Source of the DNA: Deltaproteobacteria bacterium
Lineage (GTDB): Bacteria; Desulfobacterota; Syntrophia; Syntrophales; UBA2192
Assembly (NCBI GenBank): GCA_026388445.1
Contig: JAPLJU010000111.1
Location: 1-10,481, forward strand
Direction of reading: 5' to 3'
DNA: 10,481 nt
Of the stretch, positions 1 to 6,953 are shown piece after piece. The position numbers and the translations under genes are program-made. The notes beneath the pieces were generated by a model, which saw only the letters and a program-made list of their open reading frames with translations, was not told where the DNA came from and did no database searches. The stretch's first letter is position 1; the number at the start of each line of letters is the position of its first letter.

Positions 1-102
1 TGCACCCTTCGCTTCGCTCGGGATGCCGGGTTCAGGGTACCGGGTACCGGGAATGAAAAATCTTTTTATTATTTCCTGATGCCCGGAGCCTGATGCCCGT
101 TT
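1..102. repeat. Spacer downstream of rho with short direct repeats
   Basis: Non-coding stretch after the rho stop codon. It contains a 7-bp tandem unit, GGGTACC, at 35-41 and 42-48 followed by another GGG, and an 11-bp direct repeat, CCTGATGCCCG, at 75-85 and 89-99 (14-bp period). A related GATGCCGGG lies at 22-30. No GC hairpin followed by a T-run is visible on the minus strand, so I cannot point to an intrinsic terminator for rho. rpmE and prfA, which often follow rho in other bacteria, are not seen before the window ends. Confidence 0.6.
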
Positions 103-1350
103 TTACTGATTCATCGAGTCCAGAAACTCCTGGTTGGTCGCCGACTTTCGCATCTTGTCGATGATAAACTCGATGGCATCGATCGGGTTCATCTCCTGCA
201 AAAGCCTTCTTAGGATCCACACGCGGTTGAGATGCTCTTTGGGGATCAGGAGTTCCTCTTTCCGGGTCCCGGAGCGGACGAGATCGAAAGCGGGGAATAC
301 CCTACGGTCGGCGATCCTGCGATCCAGGATGATTTCCATGTTGCCGGTACCCTTGAATTCCTCGAAAATGACTTCATCCATGCGGCTTCCCGTATCGATC
401 AGGGCCGTGGAGATGATCGTCAGGCTTCCGCCCTGCTCGATGTTCCGGGCGGCTCCGAAAAACCGCTTGGGCTTATGCAGGGCGTTGGAGTCCACACCGC
501 CGGAGAGGACCTTGCCGCTGGGCGGGACAACGGCATTGTATGCACTGGCGAGCCTCGTGATGCTGTCCAGCAGGATGACCACGTCTTTCTTGTGTTCCGT
601 CAGACGCTTCGCCTTCTCGATAACCATTTCGGCAACCTGAACGTGCCTTGTCGCCGGCTCGTCAAAGGTCGAGGAGATCACCTCTCCCTTCACGCTTCTT
701 TCCATGTCCGTGACCTCCTCGGGACGCTCGTCGATGAGGAGAACCATGAGAGTCACTTCTTCATGGTTGGCCGCGATGCTGTGAGCAATATCCTTGAGGA
801 GTATGGTCTTGCCGGCCCTGGGCGGTGACACAATGAGCGCCCTCTGCCCTTTGCCGATGGGGGTGAAGAGGTCCATCACGCGGGTGGAGAAATTCTCGGG
901 ATCGCTTTCCAACTTCAATTTTTCTTCGGGGTAGAGGGGCGTGAGGTTGTCGAAAAGGATTTTATCCTTGGCGTACTCCGGGGTTTCAAAGTTGACCGTA
1001 TCGACCTTCAGAAGGGCGAAATATTTCTCCCCCTCCTTTGGAGGCCTCACCTCTCCGGAAACGGTATCTCCCGTTCTCAGGCTGAAACGCCTGATCTGGG
1101 AAGGCGATACATAAATGTCGTCGGGGCCGGGGAGATAGTTGTAATCCACCGCCCGCAGGAACCCGAACCCGTCGGGCAGGGTTTCCAGGACGCCCTCGCC
1201 GTAGAGGGCCCCGTTCTTGTCGGCCTGGGTCTGCAGGATGGAAAAAATGAGATCCTGTCTCCGCAACACGCCGGCACCGGGCACATTGAGCTCCTTGGCC
1301 AGAACCGTGAGTTCGCCGATGGATTTTTTCTTGATCTCTACAATGTTCAT
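103..1350 (-). CDS. rho: Transcription termination factor Rho
   Basis: Rho is the hexameric RNA-dependent ATPase/translocase that ends transcription at unstructured C-rich RNA. The 415-aa product matches the usual length (E. coli 419) and carries no insertion domain. An N-terminal helical part (about 1-45) is followed by the OB-fold RNA-binding domain (about 48-120, with GFGFLR at 61-66). The ATPase core has Walker A SPPRAGKT at 175-182 (Lys181), Walker B DVVILLDS at 256-263, the Q-loop PSGKVLSGGVD near 277-287, and the GTGNMEIILDRR R-loop region near 334-345. The start is ATG, with GAGGAAG about 6 nt upstream. It is last in a minus-strand gene series but has its own promoter near 1576-1604, so it is probably transcribed both alone and by read-through. 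All key motifs look intact. Confidence 0.98.
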   Translation of the reverse strand: MNIVEIKKKSIGELTVLAKELNVPGAGVLRRQDLIFSILQTQADKNGALYGEGVLETLPDGFGFLRAVDYNYLPGPDDIYVSPSQIRRFSLRTGDTVSGEVRPPKEGEKYFALLKVDTVNFETPEYAKDKILFDNLTPLYPEEKLKLESDPENFSTRVMDLFTPIGKGQRALIVSPPRAGKTILLKDIAHSIAANHEEVTLMVLLIDERPEEVTDMERSVKGEVISSTFDEPATRHVQVAEMVIEKAKRLTEHKKDVVILLDSITRLASAYNAVVPPSGKVLSGGVDSNALHKPKRFFGAARNIEQGGSLTIISTALIDTGSRMDEVIFEEFKGTGNMEIILDRRIADRRVFPAFDLVRSGTRKEELLIPKEHLNRVWILRRLLQEMNPIDAIEFIIDKMRKSATNQEFLDSMNQ

Positions 1351-1369
1351 AACAGGCTTCCTCGTTGTC

Positions 1370-1432
1370 TTAAAATTTCTTCATGGGAACGATTTGCGCG
1401 TACTGACAGAGAATGGACGTCTTCTTGATCAT
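1370..1432 (-). other. Candidate 20-codon upstream ORF in the rho leader
   Basis: An ATG at 1432-1430, preceded by GGAAG 4 nt upstream, opens a frame encoding MIKKTSILCQYAQIVPMKKF and ending in TAA at 1372-1370, only 19 nt before the rho ATG. The leader of E. coli rho also contains a small ORF (rhoL), and rho is autoregulated by termination in that leader; this is known for E. coli. That this ORF plays a similar part is inference. Chance ORFs of this length are common, so the call rests on position and the possible ribosome binding site only. Confidence 0.3.
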
Positions 1433-1572
1433 CCCGCTTCCAAAAGTGCCATATGCACTACGAGAATCTACCTATGAAAAATGAGCTTCCGGTGATGAAT
1501 GTGATGGTTTGCAAAGCTGACTTCTAAGGGTTACTCCAATGGAAGGGCATTTATAAGCCTTTTTGAGATGGT

Positions 1573-1586
1573 TGCGATATATCGCA
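1573..1586. promoter_or_regulatory. Perfect palindrome over the rho -10 box, possible operator
   Basis: TGCGATATATCGCA is a 14-bp perfect inverted repeat covering the -10 hexamer of the rho promoter. Outside it, GGT (1570-1572) and ACC (1589-1591) extend the symmetry with a 2-nt offset. The position fits a repressor site that would block RNA polymerase. No regulator is visible nearby, so the operator role is inference. Confidence 0.35.
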
Positions 1587-1604
1587 TCACCCTAACCATG
1601 TCAA
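1576..1604 (-). promoter_or_regulatory. Sigma70-type promoter of rho
   Basis: On the minus strand, TTGACA (1604-1599) and TATATC (1581-1576) are separated by exactly 17 nt. This gives a full consensus -35 and a good -10, with a start expected near 1569 and an untranslated leader of about 220 nt before the rho ATG. The -35 box overlaps the TGA stop of the upstream gene pgeF (1603-1601). The -10 lies inside a 14-bp perfect palindrome at 1573-1586. Confidence 0.7.
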
Positions 1605-2434
1605 GCGCTTTTTGATCGCGAAGCCCCCGCCGTCCCGCGGATCATTATGAAGTTCAGATGCCTCCCTGTTTTGCCCTTCTCACGCCGGTGGGAAAAGAAG
1701 AAATCTCCCCGGCAGGCGGTACAGATACCCGATGTAAAAATGTTTCCGGAAGGAATGCCCGTCCTCTCCAGTTGCAACCTGTTTGCCAGGGGAAGGTCGA
1801 GCATCCACTTTCCCTTTTCACGGCAGGGACGGAAAAGGGGATCCTGTCCGGACTGATCGCTCATGGATCCAAAGACCACTTCATCCACCTGGTAACAGCA
1901 GGGACCGATCGCCGGACCGACCGCAACGATAAGATCAGAGGGTTTTGAAAGATAACGACTCACCAGCGCGTCCACCGCCTTCGCGGCAATTCCGAGGGAG
2001 GTTCCCTTCCAGCCGGCGTGGACCGCACCGATGATCCGTCTAACCGGATCTACCACTAATATCGGCACACAGTCTGCAGTCTTTATGCCAATCGCCAGTC
2101 CCGGCCGGTCCGTCAGGATGGCGTCATACTGCAACGGCTGATTTTCACTCGGCTTTGGATGTTCTTCATCGATCAGGAGGATCCGATCCTCGTGAATCTG
2201 ATTGACGACAAAAAATTGCCGACGGGGGACCTCAAAGGCGGTCGCCAGAATCTCCCAGTTTTTGTCGACCCGATCCGTTGGATCACCTTCCCGAAAGCTG
2301 AAATTGAGATTTTCATATGCCCCCTGGCTGACACCGCCCCACCGCGTGCAGAAACCATGGACGATAAAATCCACATTCAGAAGGTTCTCGGATTCGAGAT
2401 ATTTGATCGATCCTTCCTGTGAAAATCCGAACAT
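1601..2434 (-). CDS. pgeF: Peptidoglycan editing factor PgeF (YfiH / laccase-domain family)
   Basis: PgeF-type proteins (YfiH/YlmD, multicopper polyphenol oxidase fold) are cytosolic. In E. coli PgeF removes wrongly incorporated L-Ser from UDP-MurNAc peptides; purine nucleoside phosphorylase or adenosine deaminase activity is reported for other members. The 277-aa product has the family signature: NQIH (His81), TADC (Cys122), GAVHAGWKG (His139), GPAIGPCCYQVD near 173-184, and CTACRGDFFFSHR near 238-250. His81, Cys122 and His139 are the expected metal/catalytic residues. A longer frame opens at 2539, but its first 35 codons lie inside rluD. ATG 2434, 5 nt after the rluD stop, begins where the family homology begins, so I use it. 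The ribosome binding site is weak (AAAGGA, distant), which suggests translational coupling to rluD. Confidence 0.93.
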   Translation of the reverse strand: MFGFSQEGSIKYLESENLLNVDFIVHGFCTRWGGVSQGAYENLNFSFREGDPTDRVDKNWEILATAFEVPRRQFFVVNQIHEDRILLIDEEHPKPSENQPLQYDAILTDRPGLAIGIKTADCVPILVVDPVRRIIGAVHAGWKGTSLGIAAKAVDALVSRYLSKPSDLIVAVGPAIGPCCYQVDEVVFGSMSDQSGQDPLFRPCREKGKWMLDLPLANRLQLERTGIPSGNIFTSGICTACRGDFFFSHRREKGKTGRHLNFIMIRGTAGASRSKSA

Positions 2435-2439
2435 GCGCT

Positions 2440-3414
2440 TCAGACCGGCGTCCTTTCGCGGAGATATTGGATGAGGGTCTCCATGTCCTCGGGCAAAGGG
2501 GAGGTGAATTCCATCTGTTCCCGGGTCAGAGGGTGACAAAAACCCAGGGTGCCTGCATGGAGGGTCTGCCTCTTCATTTCGGCAAGCTTTGATCTCTCTG
2601 CCCTATCCGCAATCGATGCAAGCCGCCGGGGATTCCCGTAGGTCCTGTCCCCGATCACGGGATGTCCGATAGTATTGAGATGAACCCGGATTTGATGGGT
2701 CCTTCCCGTCTTGATCACCACCTCGAGGAGTGTCACGTCGCCGAAACGCTCGACAACGCGCCATCGTGTGAATGCTTCTCTTCCCCTCGGGCTTCTAATA
2801 GACATTCTTTTCCGGTCCCTGGGGTGCCTTCCCACCGGCAGGTCGACGACACCCTCGTTTTCCCTGACGTCACCATACACGAGAGCCAGGTATACCTTTT
2901 TGACCTCGCGCTTCTTGAACTGATCCGTCAGCCCCTTGTGTGCAGCATCGTTTTTGGCAACCACCATGACCCCCGACGTTCCTTTGTCGAGCCGGTGGAC
3001 AATCCCTGGACGCAACACGCCCCCCACCCCTGAAAGATCCTTCAGGTGGTGAAGAAGGGCGTTCACGAGGGTACCCCGGACATTCCCGGCGGCAGGGTGG
3101 ACGACCATGCCGGCCGGTTTTTCTACAACGGCGATGGCTTGATCCTCGTAGAGGATCCTGAGGGGAAGATCTTCGGGGGCAAGTTCGTCTTCAACGGGTG
3201 GGGGTTTGAAAAGGATGACGGCCTCGCCGGCCTTGAGTTTCTGGCCAGCCTTCGTTTTCTGGCCCCTTACTTGAACCAGGCCCTGATCGATCAGCTTCTG
3301 AATCTGGGAACGCGTCATGGAGGGGATGTTTGTCGCGAGAAAAACATCCAGCCTCGTACCGGCCTCCGGCGCAGTCACGTGAAACTCAAATATCTCCTCT
3401 TTCCCGATTTTCAA
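2440..3414 (-). CDS. rluD: Large-subunit rRNA pseudouridine synthase, RluD family
   Basis: It isomerises uridine to pseudouridine in 23S rRNA; E. coli RluD acts on helix 69 (1911/1915/1917). The product is about 324 aa, normal for RluA-family enzymes carrying an S4 domain. The S4 RNA-binding domain spans about 20-70 (TRLDVFLA, then TRSQIQKLIDQGLVQVRG). The catalytic motif HRLDKGTSG near 141-149 supplies the catalytic Asp, and KTGRTHQIRVH near 236-246 is the conserved core strand. There is no ATG near the N-terminus; two consecutive TTG codons (3417 and 3414) follow GAGGG. TTG 3414 gives a 5-nt spacing and 3417 only 2 nt, so I prefer 3414. It lies 39 nt after selA and 5 nt before pgeF, as part of one operon. 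RluA, RluC and RluD paralogues are hard to tell apart by eye, so the exact target uridine is uncertain. Confidence 0.92.
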   Translation of the reverse strand: MKIGKEEIFEFHVTAPEAGTRLDVFLATNIPSMTRSQIQKLIDQGLVQVRGQKTKAGQKLKAGEAVILFKPPPVEDELAPEDLPLRILYEDQAIAVVEKPAGMVVHPAAGNVRGTLVNALLHHLKDLSGVGGVLRPGIVHRLDKGTSGVMVVAKNDAAHKGLTDQFKKREVKKVYLALVYGDVRENEGVVDLPVGRHPRDRKRMSIRSPRGREAFTRWRVVERFGDVTLLEVVIKTGRTHQIRVHLNTIGHPVIGDRTYGNPRRLASIADRAERSKLAEMKRQTLHAGTLGFCHPLTREQMEFTSPLPEDMETLIQYLRERTPV

Positions 3415-3453
3415 CAAACCCTCTTGTCAGCCGCAGGCCATGACCGCGTGATC

Positions 3454-4884
3454 TCACGGCCGGGCAAGCCCCTCCAGGGCGTGCCGGATGATATCAAGCT
3501 CTTCGGTATCTATGGTTCTCAGATCGAAAAGAACTTCCTCTTCTGCAATCCGGGCGATGATAGGGGTATCGAATTGGCGCAGCCTCTGCTCCACGGCGTT
3601 CGCCGAAAGTTTCGAGGATCGAAGACTCAGGAGGACCGACGGGATCTCCTGCGTCGGCAGGGAGCCTCCGCCGGCCATGGAATTTCCCTTTTTGAGCGAG
3701 AGCGTCAACCCCTCGATTTTTGCCTTCTTTAAAAGTCTGAGCAGCTTTTTCGCCCTTCGCTCCACTTCCTCCAGCGGTTCCGTGAGGACACGGAGACCCC
3801 GAATGCCTGTCAGGGCCTCTCCCTCGTGCAGATAAAGTCGCATCGTCGCCTCAAGGGCCGCAAGCGTCATCTTGTCGATCCGGAGTGCCCGGTTTAAAGG
3901 ATTCTTCTTGACCCGTTCCAGGGTCTCGCGACGCCCGAGAATAATCCCCGCCTGGGGCCCTCCCAGAAGCTTGTCGCCGCTAAAGGTGACGACATCGACG
4001 CCGGTTTTGAGTGTTTCCTGGACTGTCGGCTCTTTCTTCAAGCCGAATTTTTCCGTCTCGATGAGACACCCGCTCCCCAAATCGCTCATCACGGGGATAC
4101 CCCGCTTCCGCCCGAGGGCCGCAAGTTCCGGAAGCTGAACCTCTTCGGTGAAGCCCATGATCAAAAAGTTGCTCGTATGCACCTTGAGCAGAAGCCCCGT
4201 CTTTTCCCCTATCGCCTTTTCGTAATCCGACAGGTGCGTCCGGTTGGTGGTCCCCACCTCCCTGAGGATAGCGCCGCTTTTTTCCATGACCTCGGGAATC
4301 CGGAACTCGCCCCCGATTTCGATGAGCTCTCCCCTCGATATAACGGCCTCCTTCCCTGCCGCCAGCGTATTGAGAACGAGCAGCACCGCTGCCGCATTGT
4401 TGTTGACGACAAGGGCATCCTCGGCACCCGTGAGGTCACAGAGAATTTTCGAGACGTGATCGTATCGAAGCCCCCGCTTCCCCTTCTCCAGGTCATATTC
4501 CAGGTTCGAATAGCCGCGGCTGACATCCATCACACGATGAAGGGCTTCCTCGCAGAGCGGCGCACGGCCAAGGTTGGTGTGCAGCACGATCCCCGTTGCG
4601 TTCACCACCCGCCGGAGACTGGGCCGGTGAAGGTTTTCGACCTTACGGGTAACCGCTTCTGCAACCTGGTCCAAAGAGGGGGCTACGAAGCCCTTGCCGC
4701 CCTTCTTGCTCTTCAGGATGGCCTCCCGAAGTTCACCGACGGCGGAGCGGCAGGTATTCACTACGATCTCCCGCGGCGCACGCTCGAAGACCTTTTTCTG
4801 CTCCAGCAGGAGGATGATCTCGTCGATCTTGGGCAGTTGACGCAGGAGTTCTTTCTGCCGATCGTCCATCTGCATGTTGCTCAT
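3454..4884 (-). CDS. selA: L-seryl-tRNA(Sec) selenium transferase SelA
   Basis: SelA is a PLP-dependent decameric enzyme that converts Ser-tRNA(Sec) to Sec-tRNA(Sec) using selenophosphate, so the organism probably makes selenoproteins. The 476-aa product fits the family (E. coli 463). The N-terminal tRNA-binding helices cover about 1-80. RRVVNATGIVLHTNLGRAPL (91-110) is the hallmark start of the catalytic core. The PLP-binding lysine is Lys305 in SGDKLLGGPQAG (302-313). RIAEEEVLFDLRTI near 445-458 is the conserved C-terminal part. The purine run AAGAAGG directly abuts ATG 4884, so ATG 4875 (fourth codon) is an alternative start. selB, selC and selD are not in the window. The gene sits 51 nt after a radical SAM gene and 39 nt before rluD. 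Confidence 0.97.
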   Translation of the reverse strand: MSNMQMDDRQKELLRQLPKIDEIILLLEQKKVFERAPREIVVNTCRSAVGELREAILKSKKGGKGFVAPSLDQVAEAVTRKVENLHRPSLRRVVNATGIVLHTNLGRAPLCEEALHRVMDVSRGYSNLEYDLEKGKRGLRYDHVSKILCDLTGAEDALVVNNNAAAVLLVLNTLAAGKEAVISRGELIEIGGEFRIPEVMEKSGAILREVGTTNRTHLSDYEKAIGEKTGLLLKVHTSNFLIMGFTEEVQLPELAALGRKRGIPVMSDLGSGCLIETEKFGLKKEPTVQETLKTGVDVVTFSGDKLLGGPQAGIILGRRETLERVKKNPLNRALRIDKMTLAALEATMRLYLHEGEALTGIRGLRVLTEPLEEVERRAKKLLRLLKKAKIEGLTLSLKKGNSMAGGGSLPTQEIPSVLLSLRSSKLSANAVEQRLRQFDTPIIARIAEEEVLFDLRTIDTEELDIIRHALEGLARP

Positions 4885-4935
4885 CCTTCTTCTTTCAAAT
4901 CAGATGATGCCTTCGACACAGGTTCGTCACAGCCC

Positions 4936-6180
4936 TCAAATATCATACCCCCGACAGAAGTCACGAAAATTATTCACGGCGATGAAAAATTCCCGCATCA
5001 TGACGACCCAGAAATAGCGTCCCCTGGGGGTCAGGGACAGACGGCCCTTCGAGCAACGAACAGCGCCGGCGATCCTGAAGGCAAATACCATGGGCCAGAG
5101 ATGTCGTCCAAGATTTCTTCCATATTTTTTTCTCAGTGCCTCCAGGTTCATCTCCGTCCCGAATAGCCTCATCAGAAAATCGTACTGGACCTGCTCCCGG
5201 GTATCGAACCGCCTCGCCGCCATGAGGGGGATCTCGCCGGCATCGAGACGACGGATGTAATCCTCGATGGAAAACGTGTTGGCATAACACGTCCCGCCCA
5301 TGAAGCCGATGGAACCGCTTCCCAGTCCGGCATACTCATCGTAACCGACAACGTATTCGTCAATCATGGAGGGTTTCCGGGAAAAACACCAGACGGAGGA
5401 AAAATGATACGGCGGTATCAGCCGCTCCGTGATCTGGCGGTAAAATCTTTTTTCTCTTTTCATGTCCACCGGTCCAAGGGTCCGGTGGATCTTCTCCCGG
5501 GTGGAATCGGAAACCATGAGCGGGTAGTACGTGATCTGATCGATCCCGATATCGATCAGCGTCTCCAGGTCCCGGGCCAGGATTTCCGGTGTCTGAGTCG
5601 CGAAGTTGAAAATCATATCAGCGTTTAAAGTATTAAATGCCCCGAGAGTGTCCTTCAGTCTACCTGCGATCTCCGATCCGCTTCCGTACTTCTCATAGCG
5701 GTCCATGGCCCGGAGGAGCCCGTCGTCGAAACTCTGCACCCCCACCGAAAGCCGGTTCACGCCGGCCTCTCTCAGCGCCCGCACATTATCCGCCGTCAAA
5801 TGGTTGGGGTTGGTCTCGACGGAGATTTCCCGGATACCGAAATTCGCGCGGGCCAGAAGCAGGGTCTCTTTCAGTTCATCGATCTGGACCGTGGGCGTGC
5901 CGCCTCCGACATAGACTCCGCTGAAATCATGACCCCGCTCCCGGTAGAGGTTGATCTCCTTCCTGAGGGCCCGGAAATAGTTCCTGGCAAGCGGTTCCAC
6001 GAAGACGACGCGGTTGAAGGAGCAGTATGGACAGAGTTTTTCGCAGAAGGGGATGTGCAGGTAGAGGAGGCGGTCCTTGCTGGCGGTTCCGGCGGGGAGT
6101 TCCGGATGACCTCCTTCCCCGAAAGTCATAGCCCGGGAGAAGGCCCTGCGGGCCCGCTCGCCTATGAATCGAGCAATCAA
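4936..6180 (-). CDS. HemN/HemW-like radical SAM protein (coproporphyrinogen III oxidase family)
   Basis: A 414-aa radical SAM protein of the HemN/HemW superfamily. LHIPFCEKLCPYCSF at 41-55 holds the [4Fe-4S] cysteines Cys46, Cys50 and Cys53 (CxxxCxxC). GGGTPT (92-97) is the SAM-binding glycine motif, and VETNP (121-125) and SVGVQSFD (145-152) are further conserved core strands. The C-terminal half ends in a HemN-like LTPRGRYF segment (383-390). HemN proper has CxxxCxxCxC; here the residue two after Cys53 is Phe, as in HemW-like proteins, so true oxygen-independent coproporphyrinogen oxidase activity is doubtful. Heme chaperone or another tetrapyrrole role is possible. The start is TTG with GAGG 5 nt upstream; the next ATG (6129) would drop 17 residues. 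It is the first gene of the minus-strand operon. Superfamily is certain, exact function unknown. Confidence 0.85.
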   Translation of the reverse strand: MIARFIGERARRAFSRAMTFGEGGHPELPAGTASKDRLLYLHIPFCEKLCPYCSFNRVVFVEPLARNYFRALRKEINLYRERGHDFSGVYVGGGTPTVQIDELKETLLLARANFGIREISVETNPNHLTADNVRALREAGVNRLSVGVQSFDDGLLRAMDRYEKYGSGSEIAGRLKDTLGAFNTLNADMIFNFATQTPEILARDLETLIDIGIDQITYYPLMVSDSTREKIHRTLGPVDMKREKRFYRQITERLIPPYHFSSVWCFSRKPSMIDEYVVGYDEYAGLGSGSIGFMGGTCYANTFSIEDYIRRLDAGEIPLMAARRFDTREQVQYDFLMRLFGTEMNLEALRKKYGRNLGRHLWPMVFAFRIAGAVRCSKGRLSLTPRGRYFWVVMMREFFIAVNNFRDFCRGYDI

Positions 6181-6271
6181 GGCAACCTCGATGCAATAGA
6201 AATGATCATGGAATCGGCAAGTTAACAGAGAAAGGCGAAATGATCAAGGACCGATTCACTTCCAGCCATCC

Positions 6272-6300
6272 TTGAAAGAGCCATGCGATCGTGCTATAAG
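6272..6300 (+). promoter_or_regulatory. Sigma70-type promoter of def
   Basis: TTGAAA (6272-6277) and TATAAG (6295-6300) are separated by 17 nt, with transcription expected to start near 6307. This places the in-frame ATG at 6283 upstream of the transcript and supports the downstream start for the deformylase. The hexamers are good but not perfect, and no experimental support can be given. Confidence 0.55.
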
Positions 6301-6345
6301 GATGCCCCGAATGCAACGGCTATTCTCATGATCGGGGATGAAACC

Positions 6346-6903
6346 ATGACGACGCACAAAACCTGGATGCTCTGGAGAGATGGAACAACCGTTGAAGAAG
6401 AGGCCCGTCTGCTGAGGCGGCCCGCCGATGACTTGCCCGTTCCATTTGACGCCCAGGCAAAAAAAGATATCGCCAAGCTGATCAACGTTTTCACGAAGCG
6501 GGATGATGCCCTGGGGCTGGCGGCACCGCAGATCGGGATCAGCAAGAAGATCGTCATCTTCAAAAACAAGAATTTTGACCAAAAGGGAGCTCCGAAAAGC
6601 AAAGATGATTATGACGTCCTCGTCAATCCCCGTATCACCCAGATGCGCGGCGACCTCGAGAAGATGAACGAGGGGTGTCTCTCCTGTCCCGACATCAGCG
6701 TGGAGGTGAGCAGGGCCGCGGAAATCAAGGTAAGGGCCTATGACCAGGATGGGCGCAAGGTGAACAAACGCTACACCGGCTTCTTAGCAAGAATTGTTCA
6801 GCACGAGCTGGATCACACCGAGGGACGGCTCATCATCGACCACGAGGGGACGCTCTCTTACCCGAGGGAGAAGCGGGAATTCTTCGAAAAGCTCTTTAGA
6901 TAA
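6346..6903 (+). CDS. def: Peptide deformylase
   Basis: It removes the formyl group from the N-terminal Met of new proteins; a metal enzyme, normally Fe2+, acting at the ribosome exit. The 185-aa product has all three family motifs. Motif 1 is ALGLAAPQ (55-62). Motif 2 is EGCLS (109-113), with metal ligand Cys111. Motif 3 is QHELDH (152-157), with His153, catalytic Glu154 and His157. In motif 1 the first glycine of the usual GxGxAAPQ is Ala55; the rest is intact. The frame is open from 6283, but ATG 6346 has GGGGA 7 nt upstream and lies downstream of the predicted promoter, so I chose it; ATG 6328 is less likely. It stands alone: fmt, its usual partner, is not adjacent. It may therefore be one of several deformylases in this genome. 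Confidence 0.93.
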   Translation: MTTHKTWMLWRDGTTVEEEARLLRRPADDLPVPFDAQAKKDIAKLINVFTKRDDALGLAAPQIGISKKIVIFKNKNFDQKGAPKSKDDYDVLVNPRITQMRGDLEKMNEGCLSCPDISVEVSRAAEIKVRAYDQDGRKVNKRYTGFLARIVQHELDHTEGRLIIDHEGTLSYPREKREFFEKLFR

Positions 6904-6953
6904 AAAAAGGCCAAAGGCATAAGGTTAAAGGCGAAAGGCAAGGGACGAAGGGC
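6904..6953. repeat. Degenerate purine-rich AAAGGC repeat tract
   Basis: Directly after the def stop lies a tract built from imperfect AAAGGC/AAGGG units: CCAAAGGC, TTAAAGGC, GAAAGGC and AAGGG. It fills the whole gap up to the truncated permease fragment. Similar low-complexity tracts occur at 1-102 and 10250-10345. It contains no terminator hairpin or recognisable ribosome binding site with useful spacing. Confidence 0.6.

Noticed and set aside
2435..2539. Longer N-terminus for pgeF starting at 2539
   Set aside because: The extra 35 residues overlap the rluD coding end and do not resemble the family; ATG 2434 fits the spacing and the homology start.
3046..3732. Plus-strand open frame of 228 codons across rluD and selA
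   Set aside because: Antisense to two confident genes, with no recognisable domain.
4177..5166. Long plus-strand open frame of 329 codons across selA and the radical SAM gene
   Set aside because: It is antisense to strongly supported genes, has no family motif, and is the mirror of codon bias in a GC-rich gene.
6193..6247. Promoter for the minus-strand operon (TTGATC-17-TAACTT near 6220-6250)
   Set aside because: Both hexamers are poor matches; I cannot place the operon promoter with confidence.
6283..6345. Upstream ATG starts 6283 and 6328 for def
   Set aside because: 6283 lies within the predicted promoter spacer, and neither has a well-placed ribosome binding site; 6346 does.
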